Positions 35,181-47,013 of a stretch of 64,000 nt of DNA are shown in pieces; position 1 is the stretch's first letter, and every line of letters starts with the position of its first letter. The notes beneath the pieces were generated by a model. That model was not told where the DNA came from. It searched no databases and saw only the letters and a list, made by a program, of their open reading frames with translations. A program made the position numbers and the translations under genes. The stretch covers positions 31,718,185 through 31,782,184 of the forward strand of contig NC_092859.1 in NCBI RefSeq assembly GCF_032062135.1, read 5' to 3'. Source of the DNA: Pyxicephalus adspersus (lineage: Eukaryota > Chordata > Amphibia > Anura > Pyxicephalidae).

Positions 35181-35349
35181 TGATGACTCTTTTGTTGGTT
35201 GGGCCCATAGCCTGATGCCTTGAGGAGAACTCCAGTAGAGTGGGCTGAAGGGACTGGGAGCTAGGGGAGCTGAAGGGGTCACTGGAGTACCTATCTTTCG
35301 GCTACAAACGTCATCTGACACCACAAAACCTGCGGCCAGAAGCTGATAC

Positions 35350-35560
35350 TTTGAGAGAAATACAGAAATTATTTTTGGCTTTTTTGATAGATAGCAAGTA
35401 GGATCAGAATAAAATATTTGTATTTTTTGAGAGAAATACAGAAATTTTTCTGGCTTTTTTGATAGATTGCAAGAGGTATCACACTGAAATATTTTTTGGA
35501 GTGTAGGACAGAAATGTTTCTGCCTTTTCTGATAACTAGCAAGAGGTAGCAAGAAAAACT
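35350..35560. repeat. Tandem repeat of about 75 bp, three units, in the hAT 5' region
   Basis: GAGAGAAATACAGAAATT begins units at about 35353 and 35429, and a diverged third unit follows near 35505. Each continues through GGCTTTTTTGATAGAT and GCAAG. It lies upstream of the transposase frame; subterminal repeats in hATs can bind transposase, but that role here is inference. Confidence 0.7.
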
Positions 35561-35948
35561 GCACAATCTGTATATTTCAAGATATACAGAAGGCTCCTAA
35601 CCTGTCCCTGTCAATTGACGTCTCTCCCTGCTTCTTTCCCTCACACAGAACACAAGATGGAGTGACTAACCCCTCCCTCCTTCCCTAAATATATGTCTGT
35701 TCTGAGATCCCTGCTGATTGGGCTGTTGGGCCTTGCTGTGCATCCTGGGAGCAAATGATTCGCTCCCAACCACGCCATTCCCGCCGGAATTAGTCACCGT
35801 TCCCACCCCCTGCATTTTCCCTCGTTTGTTCGGCGAGAACACGACCTCATGGCGAATCACAATGCCGTACTCGCTTAAATGTTTGGTAAGCGAGAAAGGC
35901 CCGATTCACCGTGAGATCGAACTTACAAATCTCGCTCGCTCATCCCTA

Positions 35949-35956
35949 CTAGTCAG
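35949..35956. repeat. Right 8-bp target-site duplication of the 4.19-kb hAT
   Basis: CTAGTCAG, identical to 31754-31761. Confidence 0.9.
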
Positions 35957-37959
35957 GTATACTACAGAGCCAACAGAGTAACAGACAGATGAGCATATCT
36001 GTATGCTGCTTCTTCTTTTACTGTCCAATCACAGGGTGGGGCAGGAACAAGACCTGCAAGTGTTCCTTAACAGCAGCAGAGATAAATCAGATCTTCTGCT
36101 TTGCCAGACATGGCTGTGTGTCATGGCATACCTGTGTTAATCACAGGACTGGGAGGACAGAAATATATTTGTGTGTTTAACTGTTTGCCTTGAGTTCAGT
36201 TTTAAATAAAATCCTAAAATCAGCAATTAATTTGAGCCTTTTAGTACTTGTCCAGTGTAATGATATCCAGCAGCCTGTACCACAAGTTTGTAAGGGTGGG
36301 AAAAATGTGGCACTTTAATGGATCATTGCACATTGTGCAATACTAGCTAAAAAACGTCATACCTCCTATGGCAGGCTGTGTTCAGTGGAGAAGAGAGTCA
36401 TACTGTTCCTATAGTTAGATTCACCTTTTGTGGATTGAAGAAACACATAAATCTTTGCCGGTGTACAGATTGCAATGAACGGAACTGGGGATCCAATCAA
36501 TATATGGATGTGCTCACTGAAAGATGTTGCTGCTTCAGAAATACAATCATTTCTCCCACAAGATTGTATGGGTTAGAGAGGCAGTACTACAGGAGAGGGG
36601 ATGACGCCAGTATGAAATTATGAACCCAAAAGATTTAAAGAGAACCTCTGAAGACAGACATGTGATACCTGTCTTCTAGTTTTACAGCGACTGTACCATA
36701 AAAATATTAGCTGCAGTCTGGGATGGAGGATACATACAGGCTTTGGGTTTCTGCTGAATCATTACTTTGACATCATTTTGAGATGCTACAGAGATTTAGT
36801 ATTCACAAACAGGCACGTTTCACCTGCACTTTGCTCCCTTTGGACCAGCATTGGACCTGTTTAATGCAAGTTTGACATTCCTAAAAAGTTTTATTGGAAA
36901 GCAAAACCTGTTTGAAACAAACCCAAGCACATAGACAAAAGTCCTAATACTTACCTTTCAGTGGGTGAACACAGAAACCTTTAGTGTTTGGAAGAGCACT
37001 ATTTCTAAGTATCATATTTGTTCCATTGGGACATGTGGTTCTGGTAATGGGCAGTGGCAGGAACCATAGACCAAACCAGGGGTGTGCTGTCTGATACTCC
37101 CAGAAGTGTTGAGTTCCAGTAGTCCCTAAATCTTTTTAAGAGAGCTGAGATTTTACTCATCGACTGTCTTAAGCATTTAAGTGGAACTACACCCTAAACT
37201 GAAAAAGTCACTAGTAGGTTGAGGTTTTTGGCAAAAGAGACACGCAAAGTCCCTTAACTAAACAAACAAAGATGATTCCCCTGCTGCTGTATTTATTTCT
37301 GCATGCATCATGCAGCTTGGATCTTGGTTCCACTCCGGGTGGTGCTGAAAATAGATATAGATGAGGGGACAATTCCTGTGCCCATGCAGGAGTTACACCA
37401 TTAGTTGAAAACCTGGGTGATTGGGTAATAAGGAATATAAATTCCATTCCATTTCATATTATAAATTATGTAATTATTCAATTTGGAGCTGTAATTTGTA
37501 AAACATTTTCCTTTAGAAGATATCCTCAGTATGCCAGGTTTGATGAAGGCCATCATCATTATACCCACATCCTCTGAGACCTCATCCTTAAGGAGTGACT
37601 GAACAATAAAAAAGAAACAGCACAGTTCTGCTTAGTTCTGTCTAGAGGCAAATGGTGTTGCTTAGAAAAGGGAAAGATTTAGCCCTTCTAACTAAAGAAT
37701 CTCCTATTTGATTACTGATACCTCCCACTGCTTTCTATTGCCACCTAGATGGGCAAATAATTGCAAGTTGTGCTTAAAATCTGAAGCATTGATTGTAATT
37801 ATCATTGTTTTCGGGAACAAACTCTTTTGTGTAATAACTATATAGATAATACAACTTGTTTTCCTGATGACTAGAGTAAAGAATAGCTTTTTAAAGCCAA
37901 ATATGACTGTTATTAGGCAGATAATAATGTGCTTGTTTCTATTTATCTAAGTGACAGTA
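35957..37959. other. Non-coding stretch with TTAA-type MITE pieces
   Basis: TTTAAAGAGAACCTCTGAAG at about 36636 and ATTTAAGTGGAACTACACCC at about 37176 look like ends of TTAA-type elements. GCAGGAGTTACACCATTAG at 37388 matches a phrase at about 26100. I cannot delimit any complete element, and no gene is visible. Confidence 0.35.
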
Positions 37960-38110
37960 AGAAGCTACTATGCGCACACTTTATCATCCGTACAGTGAAT
38001 GTGCATGGCAGCGTGTAATACGCGTGGCACTAATTCCTGCTGAATTGATGAGGCTAATGGTTTTACAAGCCACACTCATTTCATTCCATTAATATATAAA
38101 GACATAAAAT
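37960..38110. promoter_or_regulatory. Candidate conserved non-coding element
   Basis: About 150 bp of balanced, unique text (GTGCATGGCAGCGTGTAATA, CTGCTGAATTGATGAGGC, TCATTCCATTAATATA) in AT-rich surroundings. It has no repeat ends and no splice-flanked frame. Conservation is untested. Confidence 0.22.
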
Positions 38111-38295
38111 ATTGTGGAACAAATGTAATATAAAACATAATATAATTATCTGTTGTTTTATTAGTGTCTATATATTTTCTCAAATATAATGGGCCATATA
38201 CATTAAAAAAATAATCCATTTAAACCAACAACATTATTACGTTCGATAATATATTTCTATATTTCAAAGAGATTTGGGGATTTTTTAAACTAGTA

Positions 38296-39130
38296 TGTCA
38301 GTGGTTGCCAAACTGCAGCCAGCTGGGCTTGATGCAACCCTGCAACCCTTTGCCTGCCTATAAGCTTGGGGCACTATTCCTTTCATTGATACCAATGATG
38401 GGGCAAAGTTCCTCCCATTTACACCAACTACAGGGCAACATTCCTTCAACTAACACCAAAGATAGAATATTATTACTCCCACTAGAGAAAGGTCCTTTCC
38501 ACTGACATCAGACTAAGGATACTATTCCTTCAACTGACACCAAGGATAGACCACTTTTCCATCATTGATAAGGTAGGATCCCTTTCACTGACACCAATAA
38601 TGAGACACAGTTCCTTCCACTTACATGAATTGCAGGGGGGTACTATTCTACTGACTAGCAATAATGATGTGGCACTATTCCTCAAACTGCCAACAAGGAT
38701 GGGAATTTCTCCCTTCCACGGACACCAAGGATAGGGGACACTATTCCTTCAACTGACACTAAAGATACTACTCTTCCCATTGACATCAATGGTGGGGCAA
38801 AATCCCTTCCACTGACACCAATATCGTGGTGCAATTCCTCCATCTGACATTCTGATGGTCAATTTTCCTTCCACTGATACCAACATGACATCAATGTTGG
38901 GGCCTTAATTTTGCCTTTAAGCCATGTGTATGCACAATTTCTCTCAGTGTCATCAAAGATTTCCCCCAATGACACCAATGGGCCACTGCTCTTCCCAATA
39001 ACACCAGTGATAGGGTACTATTCCTCCCATTCCGTGCAAGAATAGGACAGTATTCCTTCCAATAATACCAAATAATGAGGCAATTACATTTTTGGGAAAG
39101 CATTTTTCTAACTCCACCTTCTGTAATACA
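38296..39130. repeat. Degenerate minisatellite with 'CACTGACACCAATG' core
   Basis: Units of roughly 35-40 bp repeat about 20 times from 38380 to 39080, built on 'ttccactgacaccaatgatggggcactatt'-like text with heavy decay. The left edge, CAGTGGTTGCCAAACTGCAG at about 38300, resembles a hAT-type terminus. A few more units (ACTGACACCAATGATTTG) appear at 40080-40160, beyond the foldback at 39256-39950, as if that foldback had split the array. Open frames inside have no meaning. Confidence 0.75.
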
Positions 39131-39255
39131 GAACACAAAAACCTATGGTTATTATAAAAAAATTCAACCTAAAGTAAGGGGTTGTGTGTCCCAAATGATT
39201 AAAAAAAATAAATCACATATGTATTCAAAATTTTTTTTAAAAGCATAGTAAACTA

Positions 39256-39950
39256 AACAGATCTAAAAACATATTTATTAAAATGATCACAAACATTGGT
39301 TTGAAGGTCTTGGTAAAGAGACAGTAGTATCCATTTAGACTCATTGGTTCATTTGAACCTGTTGGTAGCTGTGAAGTAACAGGCAATATATTCTCCTACA
39401 AAGCCAACCTTACAAAGCAATCATACATTTGTAATACTACTGAGGTCCTATGCAATGAATTGATACATGTGACCTGCCCTTGTTGGTGCATACTGTACAC
39501 CTCCTGTTAACAAAACACAGATATGTTGTTTTCTTGTTTTGCTTGCTTGAAGCTAGTATGTTCTATTCCTGACCCAAACCTCTGAAGGATCTGGAATATA
39601 TTTTTCCATCCTTTTTTTCAAACATAAGATACATCTTGAAGAGTATTTCCCCCCTCCCCCGAAAAAGTGGGTAATTCCTGTGAAACGCGTTGGGTCTATA
39701 AGGATATTACTGATTCTTTACCAAGACCTTCAAACCAATGTTGGGATCATTGTTAATGAATATGTTTTTAGATCTGTTTTGATAAAGAGACAGTAATATG
39801 TATATAGACCCAAAGTGTTTTTCAAGAAATCACCAGCTTTTTCAGGGTGGATATACTTTTCAAGATGTACCTTATGTTTGAAAAAAGGAGAAAAAATATA
39901 TTCCAGATCCTTCAAACGGTAATGAATATGTTTTTAGAATGTTTTGTTTG
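39256..39950. repeat. Interleaved foldback (two overlapping inverted-repeat pairs)
   Basis: Pair 1: 39256-39346 is the inverted copy of 39690-39780 (shared AGATCTAAAAACATAT and ACATTGGTTTGAAGGTCTTG). Pair 2: 39583-39724 is the inverted copy of 39776-39914 (shared AAGGATCTGGAATATATTTT, CATCTTGAA, GGGTCTATA). The right arm of pair 1 overlaps the left arm of pair 2, so the two stems cannot form together in full. A direct repeat, CCTTCAAAC...TAATGAATATGTTTTTAGA, occurs at 39726 and 39909. GTGAAACGCGTTGGGTCTAT is at 39677-39696. Probably a compound MITE; the family is unknown to me. Confidence 0.75.
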
Positions 39951-40159
39951 CTATTCTTTGATATATTAAATGAATAAAATGATTGATGTTTTATATTCAT
40001 TTGAGCCGTACAACTCATTACTGTAGTTGGGATTTTTATATCTCAACCATCGTTTTTTGTGTTTTTGTGCATTATTTTTTCCACTGATCCTAAAAATGTG
40101 GCCAATTAATAGGGGGTCTAACTGACACCAATGATTTGTATTATATTTCCAAATGCTAC

Positions 40160-42435
40160 CAGTGATTGTAGCAGTAGTTTTTTTATTCCACTAGAGAGTT
40201 CTCCTCTTGTCTCCTATTGTATCTCAGATACAGATAGTGTGCGGAAAATCTACCCAGTAGGGTACACACAGAAACAAACCTTGAAAAAGTCCCCCTTCCC
40301 TACTTTATCCAGAACATAACAGTTTTATAATTATATTCGATATGGATGGTAATATCTCTTTTTTGTCCTCATTTTACATGTGGCTTTAACTGAGGAAACC
40401 AAAGTTTGCAACACTGGCACCCACTGGCAATAAACAGCTTTGAGTGTTGAAAGTGTTTGCAAAGGCATAAATTTATACAGCAGTAAATACTATCATGAAA
40501 AAAAAACTTCAAACACTTTGTGTAAAGTTGTACACTTTTACAAGAAGTAAAATATTTATAAATGTTTGCTATTTCTGAGTATACACAACAGCTCATTAAA
40601 GCACAAAGCAGTTTGAGATTTATTCTTTCTGATACAATCTAAGGGCCTAAACCTGAAACTCATTTGGCCTGGTTAAATGAACCCTATCACCCCCCTGGGA
40701 AGATCAGATAAGGCTTTCAGAAAAGTCTGAGAAGAAAAACTTGAAAAACTGGACTCAGCAAAACTTTCCATTCTCAGTGACTTTGGATTCACCTTGAAAC
40801 TTTTATAGTTGTTTTTAAAGCAGAAGATAAATATGGAATCTCAGGTTCCCACATACACAATCTGCCCTACATTGTCACCTCTATTGGCCCTGTGACTGTG
40901 TTTATGGGCTGAGCAGATCCTCCTAGAAAGATCAGGGGTGCAGTAAATCAGCCAAGAGTCAGCATAACTGAAACTATTATAATAACTATATAATAAATGT
41001 TAAAATCAACAGACTTTGGTTAAATGTTGTAGCTATAGCAAAGTTAAAGTCAATGGGAAGGCAAATTTAGGATCTAACTGGGGCTAAACACATATGAAGT
41101 ATATATATGAGGGGGTTTCTTTCCCACCCCATGATCGGTTCTAGCACATCCTTAGGTGAATGTCACACAAACACCCAACCATCTAGATGATCTACAGGAA
41201 AACCTGATTCATCAGACCAGGGCACCTTCTTCCATTGAATCTTGTTCTAATTCTGATGCACACATGCCTATTGTAGGTGCCAACGCTAATGCCTTGGACA
41301 GCAACATTTCTTCTCAACAAGTCTTCTGTGGCTATGCAGCAAGCTGTGTTGCATTGCTTATTCTGCATTTTCTTTCAAGTCAAACATCAATATTTTCAGC
41401 TATTTTTGCTACAATTCTGCTTTTGCAGGATAGGACACAGGGGCTAGTCTGTTCACTCCATGTACATGATAAGCCTTGTGTGCCAATGATCCCATCACTG
41501 ATTCACATGTTACTCTTCCTTTGACGACTTTTAGTAAGTACTTACAACTGCATACCAGGAACACATGATCATGCCAAACATGCAAAATATAGATTGTAGG
41601 TTTAAATATTGTACATTTAGCTGATCATCAAACTTACAGTAATTGCAATGTATTGGAAAAAAAATGCAAGGCTAGGTATATTGAGCTATGTTGTATCAAC
41701 CTCCACTTTACACTTGGGCATTAAAAAAACATTTGCCCGGGGGTGTTTGACTTTTGTGACCATGGTGCTACATTATGACCCTAGTTTGACAGACATAAAA
41801 GTGTAGTGATTTGGTACCTGTTTTATTAGTCTATGAAAAATAGATTTATAATATTTATTCAGTCCTTCCATATGATTAAAATATGGTGCCGAAAAATACA
41901 TTTAAAAATGCCACCCATTGTGCCTACCATCTCCCCAATAAACTAAGTTATGATGGGTGTCACTTGATTTCAGAGCCTCCTGTAAATTTTACAATGTTTT
42001 GTTGGCTCTGTCTTGTTGAGTTGAGTGCCAGATGCTATCTGTTAAATGTTTTGGCCCCCTGGGAAGGGCAGACAGCACATACATTACAAATATATCCCAG
42101 GAAGAGTAGAATCATTTGCATTTACATTGGTTAAAGCACATACATATTTCCCCAATATTAAATCAGGTTACAGAGCCTGTCAGTCTAGAAGTTTGAATTT
42201 CAAATCAGTTTTCATTTTGTGCAACTGCATGCCTATATGACTGCTTCATAATTGCCAGCCATCCTGGAGTCAGCAGGACAGTCCTGGAATTTTGGACACT
42301 GACCCACAAGATCCCTGGCAATAGTACATAGAGCAACATAGTGTTGGGTTACAGATTGATTACAGCCCCCCCGAAAAACCACAGTTCTGACCCAACTTCA
42401 TTAAGGAAAGATCCAGACTAAAGAAGGGTTTAGAG
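40160..42435. other. Unassigned non-coding sequence
   Basis: Nothing recognised. The plus-strand open frame 41156-41524 (122 codons) has a hydrophobic middle but no start context, no splice support and no known motif, so I leave it uncalled. Confidence 0.35.
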
Positions 42436-42439
42436 GTGT

Positions 42440-43150
42440 TTAATCCACACAGAAAGCATGGAATAATGGTATTGCCAATGACCACCAATGAAGGGGGAAT
42501 ACATTTCACATACTGTGGGGGTTTAATATTATGACCACTGACCACCAATAGATGGGTGAGATATTCTTACTGCTTCTAACTAGAAAAAAAGGGTAGAAGT
42601 CTAATATTCTGTTATTTACTACTAATAAAAGAGGTTTTTTATTACTGTCATGGACTGGGCAATATTTAATTAAATACCAAAGAAGAGTTCTTTAATAATA
42701 CTGCCCATGGCTACTTAAAAAGGAGGCTTCAATATTACTGTCCCCACTAAAGGGGAGTTGATTATCACTAAATTTGAACACAGAGGCAGTTTATTAATAC
42801 TGACCACCAACATTGGGGGTATTATTGCTCTCACTAATACTAGGGGTTATTATTGCATTCACTCACGGCAAAGTTTTCAGTTATTATTACAGCCACTGAT
42901 ACCAGTGCTGGGGTTTATTATTGCAGTTACTAGCACCAAATCTGGGGATTAATATTACTATCAACGACACCAATACTAGAGGGTTAATATTGGTGCCAGT
43001 GAAACCAATGCTGGGGGTTATTACTGTCGCCACTGACACTTGTGCTGGAGGGGTATTATTGCAGTCAGTGACACAAATGCTGGAGGGTAAGACTTGTGAA
43101 ACTGAAAACAATGCTAGAGGCTATTTTTGGTGCCACTGATATCCATGCCA
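42440..43150. repeat. Degenerate minisatellite with unit of about 36 bp
   Basis: Units close to 'ccactgacaccaatgctgggggttattattgcagt' repeat about 18 times, clearest from 42730 to 43150 and weaker to the left. The core CACTGACACCAAT-G is shared with the array at 38296 and resembles the 27-bp array at 6050. Overlapping open frames on both strands (42758-43139) come from the period. Confidence 0.75.
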
Positions 43151-44469
43151 GGGCCAAAAATCAGGTCCTGCACTGAAATCTTAATAATTTAGCTCTTTTA
43201 TTGGCATATCAGCATTTAATAAAGTATCATACTTGTTGCAGCAGAGTAGCAGTGCTCATTAAAACATAACAATGATATTTTTGATCTCTTGATCTTTTCT
43301 CAAGTCAAAACTGTAATTACCCAGTTAAAGCAGAACTAGTTTTACTCAAGTAGTGATTTTTGTAAAAAAAAAACTAGGGGAGATATTTTTAGCAGAAGAC
43401 TTTCATTAAAAAAAATTTCCCTTTCTTGCTGCTGAGTTTTTTAATTAGTGTGCAATGGCAGTGGTGCATGCAGAGTGTATGCCAAAGCTCTATTCCTGGT
43501 ATCATTAGGATGCAAAGAATGGATCTGGGCGCAGGAACAAAGTAACTCCAGCACACCTGCCTTTCAGAAACTTGGTATTTGGATAAGAACTTTTATGTTA
43601 TCATCTGGACATGTAATTAGGGTACCTGAAATCAAAGATTATAAATGCATTTAACTTTATTTTTTTTTAAAGTCTCTATTGTATGGACATTCAAAAGCCC
43701 TGAGGCTGCTGTTGGGTGCTGCCATCTTGCATGTGATGTCTGCAACCCCAGAAAATTCAGAGTTTCCTTTTACAATAATGGGACTAATAACGATATAATA
43801 ATGGCAAGCCCTCCTACCTAGCTCAGGTCAATATCCCATAGAATGATACAGGTAAGCAGTGTCTTCAATACGCGTTACTTATTTCAAAAAGCTGGAAGCC
43901 CCCATGTCTCTAATTTTCCCCAGGGGATTTTTTTCCTAATTATCAAGTTGCATAATAAACTAAAATTACTACTCATATTTATAGAAAAATTTCAGAGTGA
44001 TAAAAAAGTTTTATACGTATCAATCAACTGCTCTTAACAAAGCTTTCTGGCTTTCTCATTCATGCCTGATTTCAGATATGCCTCTTAAAAATGAATACAG
44101 AAAAGTTTGGTTATGTTGTTTTTCTCAGATGTTCAGCATTCTTATAAGTACAAAGATTTTAACTTGCGGTCATTCACAAAGCATTTTTTTTAATGTTTTT
44201 TTTTTTTTTTTATAAGAAAGTTTTACTTTCATTTTTAATGGCACTTCAGAAAGAAAAGGAAGACGAGTGACTTTGCTTCAAGTGACCCAGATTCCATCCA
44301 CACACAATGATCTAAAAAAAAGTATATATATTTTCCTGCACGACCGTTTTATGATTGTAAGGGTATTTTTGCTGTGCTGGTGTTCCTTAATATCTAAAAA
44401 TTTGATATCAGAGGTTACCTGGGAAGAGTGACAGCTCTGGGACTGATCTTACATCCAAGACGGTGGCAC
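43151..44469. other. Unassigned non-coding sequence
   Basis: No gene. CAGTTAAAGCAGAACTAG at 43321 may be the end of a TTAA-type MITE whose partner I cannot find. A T run lies at 44197-44211. Confidence 0.35.
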
Positions 44470-45008
44470 TAGGGATAAGCGAGCAAGTTTTTAAAACTCA
44501 ATCTCGCTGCAAATTCGGCTGTTCTCACTTACTGAAATTGTAAGTGAGAAGGCCAGTGTAAATTCGCTGACCGAGCTTGAAAAAAAAAAAAGATTGCGTG
44601 CTGCGCTGATCAATGAATGCAGCGCCGGCTGCATTCATTGATCAACTCAGTGTGCAATCCTCGGCACAAGAGGTAAATGGGTACAAAGCTTTCGTCAGCC
44701 AATAAGAGAGCACTTGAGGTTTTCAATTGGGATACTTGTCCCCATTTAACCTCTAGTCCCGGGGATCGCAAACAGGATTCCAAGTGCTGCAAGAATGATA
44801 GCAGCTCTAAGAATCCACTGTGATCCCGGGGCACTAGAGGTTAATCAACAAACAGGAGGATTCCCAGGTGGGAATCCTGTAAATCCCCTGTGAATCCTCC
44901 TGTTATGATTTCTTCGTTCTTCTGATGGTTTCGCGAAATCGATTCTCCGAAATTGCACAGAACCATCGGAAGTTCGAGGAAATTTTCACGAAAATGCCAG
45001 AGGCACTT
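44470..45008 (+). mobile_element. Non-autonomous derivative of the 4.19-kb hAT, right tip missing
   Basis: The left end TAGGGATAAGCGAG matches the TAGGGATGAGCGAG end at 35948. The right end on the other strand reads GCCTCTGGCATTTTCGTG and AAAATTTCCTCGAACTTCCG, matching the left end of the big hAT from about 31780 (GCCTCTGACAG, AAAATTTCCTCGAACGTCCG, GAATCG). The last 17 or so bases of the terminal repeat are absent. The centre has a perfect 17-bp stem, TGATCAATGAATGCAGC (44607-44623) and its complement (44628-44644). Middle and transposase are replaced by unrelated sequence. Confidence 0.75.
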
Positions 45009-45098
45009 TATATCAGTCTCAGGGCTTTTGGAGTCTACATAAGGGAGACTTTTACAGAAAAATAACATACAAAAATAGGATAAATGACCATATAATAT

Positions 45099-45890
45099 TT
45101 AATCACAACACTGACATAAGGGAAAAGAGTCATCCAATATTCCCAGAGGTGTCAAATGCTGAAGGCTTTGCCTTGAAGACAGCAGAATCTGGGGCTCACC
45201 ACCTGCAGTAAATATATTCATTGTCATCTTCAGATCTTCTTGTTGCATTGAATTGTAAAGTTTTGTCTTCTTGTCATCCAAATATAGAAGTGTATCATTA
45301 TCTGTGTCTCTCTTCTTGATGAAATATTTGTACGTTGCCCCAGACAGCAGCTGGATAAACATGGGATGTGTCCGGTACCTTATGTGCGCCTTTGTCATTT
45401 TGTGGAAATGAAGCTTTGTTCTGTCAACATCACTGCTGTGCCTGTTTCCTGACTTTCTAAAACCTTCACCATCCATTCCAATCTGCCTAATAAAGAAGGC
45501 CAATTCCCATAAATAGTGGGGCACCGGGCCATGTGCTGCTGTGATTCACTTTACTTTAATAACTAGTTGTGATACAACGTAATATACAAGAATGAAAGGC
45601 AAAGCACGCCAATCACCTGTGTTGACTTGTCTATCTTGAAATGTGATAGTAAGGTGTAAAACACCCGCAACTGTAGGAAAGAGATACATATACATATAAA
45701 GGATGTTCAATGCTGTACTTATGTGACTTTGAATATAAATACCTAAAGATATGAACAGCAGACAGCTTAAAGAAATAAAACTCAAAATTAAACAAAGAAA
45801 ATGATGATAGCTATCAGGTTGATAAGGTAATAAAGTATGTGGAGGTAAAGCGGTGGACAGAATACTTATAAGGTCCAAATGTGTTTGCAC
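45099..45890 (-). other. Unexplained long minus-strand frame with one stop
   Basis: One minus-strand frame runs for about 264 codons with a single TGA near 45543. The first half encodes hydrophobic text, the second half a charged stretch (for example FIKKRDTDNDTLLYLDD). It starts just beyond the hAT derivative. No family is recognised and no ATG opens either half. A further short frame, 45904-46119, lies immediately upstream in another frame. It could be a decayed exon, old transposon coding sequence or chance. Confidence 0.2.
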
Positions 45891-46119
45891 ACTGCACTAC
45901 GTCTCATTTCCTTTCATTTCTGATTAGGTAGGTGCAGGGTACATCAGAAGTCTGGATGTCTGTCTCTCTCACAGGAGCTAGAACCTGAACCTGCCTCTCT
46001 CTTTTCTGGTAAATTACATTATCAATCACTCCCACACAGAAGAAGAAATTGCCTCTGATTTTCTGGGCAGCAATTGTACATAAATGAAGCATCAACCATA
46101 TACAGCATGCAGGGGGCAC

Positions 46120-46970
46120 AAAGTAAGTGAATGTTTATAGTTCTAGGAGAATACACAAATAATACTGTTAAGTCATGCAAACCGCATTATTAGGTGCAAA
46201 GCTACGCAATGTTTTTTTTTTTTAATTGAGACGTTTAGTTGCACAGGTAATGCCTTTAATTTACATTAATCAACGTGATTGCTTTTAGAATTTGCCTAGT
46301 TGGATTTTGGCTTCAGTTGGATATTAATATAACAATGGTATTAAAAACGAAACAGTTTATTATTGTTGGCACTGCTGTGGTAGCCAAGTAATCTAAACTA
46401 TTTCAGTTATATTATAAACTGGTTTGTCATTGTCTGGGGCAATACAGCATGAAAATGTGAAATCGTGTGCTACAAATAGTTACCTTCTGTATTAACTGAC
46501 GTGTCACCTGAAAGGTATTCAGGAGGGGGAAATTCTGTGCAGTGGTAGAACAATGTGGGAAATGCTCATTATAATCCAAGCACTTTCTTATCCTTTGCTT
46601 TGTCACAAGTTACAGGGTGGAGGATTCCCCACTCCAGGTGCTGTGGATCAGCAACACTGCGTGTAGGTTTTCCATCACATTGTAAGATGCAGTGTCAGCT
46701 TCTTTTTCTAAAGGGAAACTCCAATTTTAACTCTGGCTGCAATTATTATTCTAACATTTTTTGATTCACTGACCTAAATTTAGTGTATCCATCAGGTGCT
46801 TTGACTTTACTTTGTCTTTAACTAGAGCATAAAACAAGATATTTCTGACAGCCCACTTTTGCAAAACCAGAACCTACCTAATGTGGATGTTTGCAGCAGG
46901 AAGGTAGCATGTGAATGTTACTAATCTATTCTATTGGGGACCTAAAACAGCAAAGTGACAAGTTCTCTTT
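46120..46970. other. Unassigned non-coding sequence
   Basis: Nothing recognised apart from a T run at 46211-46222. Confidence 0.35.
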
Positions 46971-47013
46971 AATATTATTATTATTATTATTAAACAGGAT
47001 TTATATAGCGCCG
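46971..47013 (-). mobile_element. SINE/LINE tail fragment, interrupted
   Basis: ATTATTATTATTAAACAGG and ATTTATATAGCGCC are the tail shared by the SINE families. It stops abruptly at 47013, where hAT-derivative sequence begins. Confidence 0.6.

Larger units (their letters stand above)
31762..35948 (-). mobile_element. Complete 4187-bp hAT DNA transposon, inactivated
   Basis: The terminal inverted repeats are TAGGGATGAGTGAG on the left and TAGGGATGAGCGAG (other strand) on the right, one mismatch in 14. The element is flanked by an exact 8-bp duplication CTAGTCAG, the hAT signature. The transposase runs on the minus strand, so the element's 5' end is at the high coordinate. It contains two internal tandem repeats (35350-35560 and 32325-32725) and a short SINE-tail fragment at 32181-32240. 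Transposase pieces at 35180-33181 are broken. Shortened relatives with matching ends lie at 44470 and 47014. Confidence 0.9.

Noticed and set aside
45904..46119. Plus-strand micro-exon with acceptor-like TCTCTCTCACAG near 45974
   Set aside because: The frame after the acceptor closes after about 26 codons, no matching second exon is visible, and the competing minus-strand frame is longer.
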